A stretch of DNA of 5,197 bases, from NCBI RefSeq assembly GCF_047229345.1, contig NZ_JBFTER010000171.1, positions 1 through 5,197 of the forward strand, in the 5' to 3' direction. Within the stretch, counting starts at the first letter, position 1; the number at the start of each line of letters is the position of its first letter. The notes below the pieces were generated by a model. The model did not search any database and was not told the origin of the DNA. It saw only the letters and a program-made list of their open reading frames with translations. This stretch comes from Cellulomonas_A sp047229345 (GTDB lineage Bacteria > Actinomycetota > Actinomycetes > Actinomycetales > Cellulomonadaceae). A program made the position numbers and the translations under genes. Shown in pieces: positions 4,485 to 5,197 of this stretch.

Positions 4485-5093
4485 TCAGTCGACGGTGATC
4501 TTGAGGTGTCGCGCGAGCGCGCCCGCGAGCTCGAGGAGCTGCCCGGAGCTGATCGTCGCGCCCGCGAGCCCGGCGACCCCGTCGAGCCCCGCGAGCTCGG
4601 CGCCGCGCAGGTCGACGTCCTTGAGCTGCGCCCGCGTGACGTCGAGGCGCCCGACCCGGCAGCGGTCCAGCACGAGGCCGTGCACGCGTGCGCCCGCGAG
4701 GTCGAGGTCGCCGAGCACGCAGTCCTCGATCCGCACCTGCTCGAGGCGTGCGTCGCGCAGGTTGAGGTAGTCGACCTTGCCGCCGCGGATCGTCACGCGC
4801 GTGAGCTGCCCGCCGTAGGCCTGGACGGCGCCGAGCCGGCAGTCGGCGAGCTCGACGTCGCGCCACGTCGCGTCGGGGGCGTCGAGCGTGCCCGCCCGCA
4901 CGGTCGTGAGCGTCGTGTCGAGGATCTCGGCGTCCTCGAGCCGCGCGCCGTCGAGGTCGCAGCCGGTGAGCGCGCAGTCCATGAACCGCGCGCCCTCGGC
5001 GTCGTCGCCGCTGAGGTCGAGGCCGTCGAACGACAGCGCCTCGTAGTCCCCGTCGCGCTCCAGGCGGCCGTCGAACGTCTCCAGGTGCGGCAT
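4485..5093 (-). CDS. Pentapeptide-repeat protein
   Basis: This 202-residue protein consists almost wholly of pentapeptide repeats. Residues 21-170 divide into 30 consecutive pentapeptides without a break (for example ALTGC, DLDGA, RLEDA, NLRDA, DLRGA). A hydrophobic residue, mostly Leu, sits at the second place and mostly Ala, Cys, Val or Leu at the fifth. This is the right-handed quadrilateral beta-helix pattern, about 7.5 coils. Residues 176-202 (from LAGATISSGQLLELA to the end) look helical and may dimerise, as in the DNA-mimic MfpA, which protects gyrase. There is no direct evidence for a gyrase role, and many actinobacterial members have unknown function. The protein is cytosolic, with no signal peptide. 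I chose the ATG at 5093; a GTG at 5111 would add six residues. It converges with the MarR gene, 42 bases apart. Confidence 0.85.
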   Translation of the reverse strand: MPHLETFDGRLERDGDYEALSFDGLDLSGDDAEGARFMDCALTGCDLDGARLEDAEILDTTLTTVRAGTLDAPDATWRDVELADCRLGAVQAYGGQLTRVTIRGGKVDYLNLRDARLEQVRIEDCVLGDLDLAGARVHGLVLDRCRVGRLDVTRAQLKDVDLRGAELAGLDGVAGLAGATISSGQLLELAGALARHLKITVD

Positions 5094-5197
5094 GCGGCCA
5101 GGGTGCCACACAGCGCCGACGGCGCCGGGGCGTGCGGGGTGCCGGCCGGGTCGACCGTGCGGTCCGCCGCGCGCGCCACCGCCGCGCCCGCCACCGC
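5094..5197. other. Unassigned right edge upstream of the pentapeptide-repeat gene
   Basis: I see no gene here. The minus-strand frames are open but look like GC-rich noise (Ala, Gly and Arg runs). CACCCT lies six bases before the ATG at 5093, a weak version of the leaderless -10 geometry seen elsewhere in the window. Confidence 0.3.

Noticed and set aside
4793..5194. Minus-strand frame overlapping the pentapeptide gene and reaching the right edge
   Set aside because: It is low complexity (Ala, Arg, Ser and Thr). The pentapeptide frame clearly owns this DNA.

Overview
The window reads as chromosomal DNA of a high-GC actinobacterium, most likely a Cellulomonas-like organism. The base composition is very G+C rich, third codon positions are almost all G or C, and several start codons follow a TANNNT box by 6-7 bases, as in leaderless actinobacterial transcripts. 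One gene encodes a secreted protein with a family 2 cellulose-binding module and a Pro/Thr linker, which is typical of cellulose-degrading Cellulomonadaceae. The assignment is inferred from composition and gene content; there is no rRNA or marker gene here.

Left part (1-1353): a 2-phosphosulfolactate phosphatase (ComB) family gene on the minus strand runs off the left edge. It is divergent from a small PlsC-type acyltransferase (592-1170, plus). Convergent to the acyltransferase is a short minus-strand ORF of 38 codons (1237-1353), with fully GC-biased third positions and its own leaderless-type promoter.

Middle (1354-2891): a regulatory region of about 240 bases precedes the main gene of interest (1595-2836). 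It encodes a secreted protein with a signal peptide, a CBM2a module, a Pro/Thr linker and a C-terminal domain resembling the fungal cellulose-induced protein Cip1. A palindrome resembling the CebR/CelR cellobiose-responsive operator lies upstream. A perfect 15-bp hairpin terminator follows the stop codon.

Right-middle (2951-4442): a divergent pair of a classical short-chain dehydrogenase/reductase (minus) and a MarR-family regulator (plus). Between them lie two copies, in opposite orientation, of one 16-18 bp palindrome. The layout suggests that the MarR protein binds both sites and controls the SDR gene and perhaps itself, in response to an unknown small molecule.

Right end (4485-5093): a pentapeptide-repeat protein on the minus strand with about 30 uninterrupted pentapeptides and a C-terminal helical tail. 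It converges on the MarR gene. The last 104 bases hold nothing I can assign. I see no mobile element, CRISPR array, tRNA or rRNA.
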